A stretch of DNA of 10,806 nucleotides from Sedimentisphaerales bacterium (GTDB taxonomy: Bacteria > Planctomycetota > Phycisphaerae > Sedimentisphaerales > SM23-30): positions 1 to 10,806 of the forward strand of contig DAOWIP010000379.1 in assembly GCA_030640865.1 (NCBI GenBank), written 5' to 3'. Positions 9,567-10,806 of the stretch are shown here, piece after piece (positions within the stretch are counted from its first letter, which is position 1; each line of letters opens with the position of its first letter). Position numbers and translations under genes: made by a program. The notes beneath the pieces were generated by a model. The model was not told the DNA's origin. It was given only the letters and a program-made list of their open reading frames with translations, and ran no database searches.

Positions 9567-9625
9567 AACAAGTTGAAAAAGTGTATGAGTTAAGAAGTTA
9601 AGAAGTTGGGAAGTTATTAAGTAGG
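9557..9625 (+). repeat. Degenerate 8-base tandem repeat between rnfE and rnfA
   Basis: The sequence can be read as eight units that each end in AGT: aaagaagt, aaacaagt, gaaaaagt, gtatgagt, taagaagt, taagaagt, tgggaagt and tattaagt. Single extra bases follow the first two units. The two central units (9591-9598 and 9599-9606) are identical. The array starts in the last codons of rnfE and ends in the TAGG before the rnfA start. It fills almost the whole 65-base gap and contains no other recognisable signal. Confidence 0.6.
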
Positions 9626-9631
9626 CCAAAA

Positions 9632-10216
9632 ATGAATTCAGAAACCAGTCTGATAATGGTGTTTATTTCACTGGCGATAGTCAATAACCTGGTACTAATC
9701 AAGTTTCTGGGGATTTGTCCATACCTCGGAGTGTCCAGGCGAGTTGATATGGCGTTTGGGATGGGTTGCGCGGTAACCTTCGTGATGACCATCAGCGGGA
9801 CAGTTACCTGGCTGGTCAATAATCTCGTCCTGCAAAAAATAGGGATGGGATACCTCAAATATATCGCGTTCATAATGGTGATCGCGAGTATGGTACAACT
9901 TGTTGAGATGTATGTGCGGAAGTTTTTTCCGAGCCTGTATGAAAGTTTCGGTATCTTCCTGCCGTTGATTACCACCAACTGCGCGATCCTCGGTACATGC
10001 CTGTTCATTGACCTGTGGGAGTTCACTTTCCTGCAGGCGGTAGTAGCGAGCTTCGGCGGCGGGCTGGGATTTACACTGGTAATCTGCATGATGGGTGGTA
10101 TCCGTGAACACCTTGAATGGGCGGATGTTCCAAGAGCGCTGAAAGGAGCGGGGATCACGTTAATTACAGCGGGAATTATGACGCTGGCGTTTATGGGATT
10201 TTCCGGAATGATTTAA
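9632..10216 (+). CDS. rnfA: Rnf complex membrane subunit RnfA
   Basis: This encodes 194 residues. RnfA (NqrE/RnfA family) is a six-helix membrane subunit, homologous to RnfE but inserted with opposite topology. The family signatures are clear: NNLVLIKFLGICPYLGVS (18-35) with C29, and LITTNCAILGTCLF (112-125) with C117. These are the two cysteines expected to share the intramembrane iron-sulfur centre with RnfE. GGGLGFTLV (142-150) and the IRE(H) segment (157-160) are also typical. The length is normal. The ATG at 9632 is preceded by a weak TAGG six bases upstream. The stop TAA runs into AAAAGG, which probably serves the mini-ORF ahead of rnfB. Confidence 0.97.
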   Translation: MNSETSLIMVFISLAIVNNLVLIKFLGICPYLGVSRRVDMAFGMGCAVTFVMTISGTVTWLVNNLVLQKIGMGYLKYIAFIMVIASMVQLVEMYVRKFFPSLYESFGIFLPLITTNCAILGTCLFIDLWEFTFLQAVVASFGGGLGFTLVICMMGGIREHLEWADVPRALKGAGITLITAGIMTLAFMGFSGMI

Positions 10217-10227
10217 AAGGCGTATAT

Positions 10228-10248
10228 ATGAGAAACGGGCAAAAATGA
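10228..10248 (+). CDS. Six-codon mini-ORF overlapping the rnfB start
   Basis: The reading frame ATG AGA AAC GGG CAA AAA TGA encodes MRNGQK. It is preceded by AAAAGG (10215-10220) at a 7-base spacing, a better ribosome binding site than any directly in front of rnfB. Its stop overlaps the rnfB start in an ATGA (10245-10248). This is the arrangement expected of a coupling ORF that delivers ribosomes to rnfB. Translation is inferred, not shown. Confidence 0.4.
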   Translation: MRNGQK

Positions 10249-10806
10249 TCTGTAGCGGCACAATAGACTTACACAATATACTGGCTGGGTTCAGTATAAG
10301 CTCCATAGGCATAGCAGGGGCAACTCTGCTGGCGATGGGGATGGTGTTTGTTATTATTCTGACAATCGCCAACGCGAAATTGAAAGTACAACAAGACCCG
10401 ACTGTAGAAGCGATTATGAACATACTGCCCGGGGCTAACTGCGGTGGCTGTGGCCTGGCAGGTTGCGGGGCGTACGCGGAGGCGGTGGCAAAAGATCATA
10501 GTCTGATGGGCAAGTGCGGGCCTGGTGGTGAGGCAACCGTCAAGGAAATCGCGGCAATCCTGGGTATTGAAGCAGATACGTCGGCGCCGGTGCGGGCTGT
10601 TGTTCACTGCTCATCGAAAAATGATGATAAAATCAACACTGTCAAATACCAGGGAGTGAAAAGTTGTGCCGAGGCACAAATGGTGGCGGGAGTAATCGAT
10701 TGTCCTTATGGATGTCTTGGGTTCGGTGATTGCGATGAGGTATGTGAGTTCGCCGCAATCGATATTGACCAGGGGTTGGCGACAATAAAATATGATAATT
10801 GCGTGG
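10245..10806 (+). CDS. rnfB: Rnf complex ferredoxin-like subunit RnfB (3' truncated by window edge)
   Basis: The frame is open to the end of the window, giving 187 residues of the N-terminal part. RnfB receives electrons from reduced ferredoxin at the cytoplasmic face of the complex. Residues 12-42 form the membrane anchor. The 4Fe-4S motif that defines the family follows, NCGGCGLAGCGAYAEA, with C66, C69, C74 and C91. Next is the typical segment HCSSKNDDK (121-129), KYQGVKSCAEAQMV (134-147) and IDCPYGCLGFGDC (151-163), then C167. The C-terminal ferredoxin domains lie beyond the window, so their number is unknown. ATG 10245 is the only ATG in frame after an upstream stop at 10209-10211, and it has no good ribosome binding site. 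Coupling to the mini-ORF at 10228 is likely. Confidence 0.95.
   Translation, partial: MICSGTIDLHNILAGFSISSIGIAGATLLAMGMVFVIILTIANAKLKVQQDPTVEAIMNILPGANCGGCGLAGCGAYAEAVAKDHSLMGKCGPGGEATVKEIAAILGIEADTSAPVRAVVHCSSKNDDKINTVKYQGVKSCAEAQMVAGVIDCPYGCLGFGDCDEVCEFAAIDIDQGLATIKYDNCV

Overview
The window looks like chromosomal DNA from an anaerobic or facultatively anaerobic bacterium. Its core is a pyruvate:ferredoxin oxidoreductase gene (nifJ, minus strand) divergent from an Rnf operon (plus strand) in the order rnfC-D-G-E-A-B. No gene here fixes the phylum. A composite palindromic element near 1.6 kb has a spurious translation of the '...AGETPAVQ...' type. I recall this from intergenic repeats of Planctomycetota and related phyla, so an anaerobic planctomycete is a reasonable guess, but only an inference. 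The two energy genes are clearly identifiable; no CRISPR array, tRNA, rRNA, transposase or phage gene was seen.

Layout. Bases 1-222 are the 3' end of an unrecognised plus-strand gene. Bases 266-1472 hold a minus-strand pair: a lipoprotein with a LolA-like flavour, followed by a very small MerR-type regulator, driven by a good sigma70-like promoter (1517-1545). Bases 1480-1770 are non-coding and hold that promoter, the REP-like element (1611-1669) and the nifJ terminator (1701-1732). Bases 1771-5355 are nifJ. Bases 5356-5778 form a 423-base divergent control region with a long bulged inverted repeat (5517-5588), an 18-bp palindrome (5638-5655) and candidate promoters in both directions. Bases 5779-10806 carry the rnf operon, with rnfB cut by the window end.

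How the genes work together. NifJ oxidises pyruvate to acetyl-CoA and CO2 and reduces ferredoxin. Rnf oxidises reduced ferredoxin, passes the electrons to NAD+ and exports Na+ or H+. The divergent pair is therefore a compact ferredoxin-to-ion-gradient module, and the shared intergenic region is the natural place for joint control. The key residues are present: all three 4Fe-4S cysteine sets and the thiamine diphosphate motif in NifJ; two 4Fe-4S motifs in RnfC; flavinylation threonines in RnfD and RnfG; the paired membrane cysteines of RnfE and RnfA; and the N-terminal 4Fe-4S motif of RnfB.

I found no convincing new multi-gene system. The observations worth a second look are non-coding: the structured divergent region, the palindromic element, short purine-rich repeats at several gene ends that run into the coding ends of rnfC and rnfD, and a six-codon mini-ORF whose stop overlaps the rnfB start.
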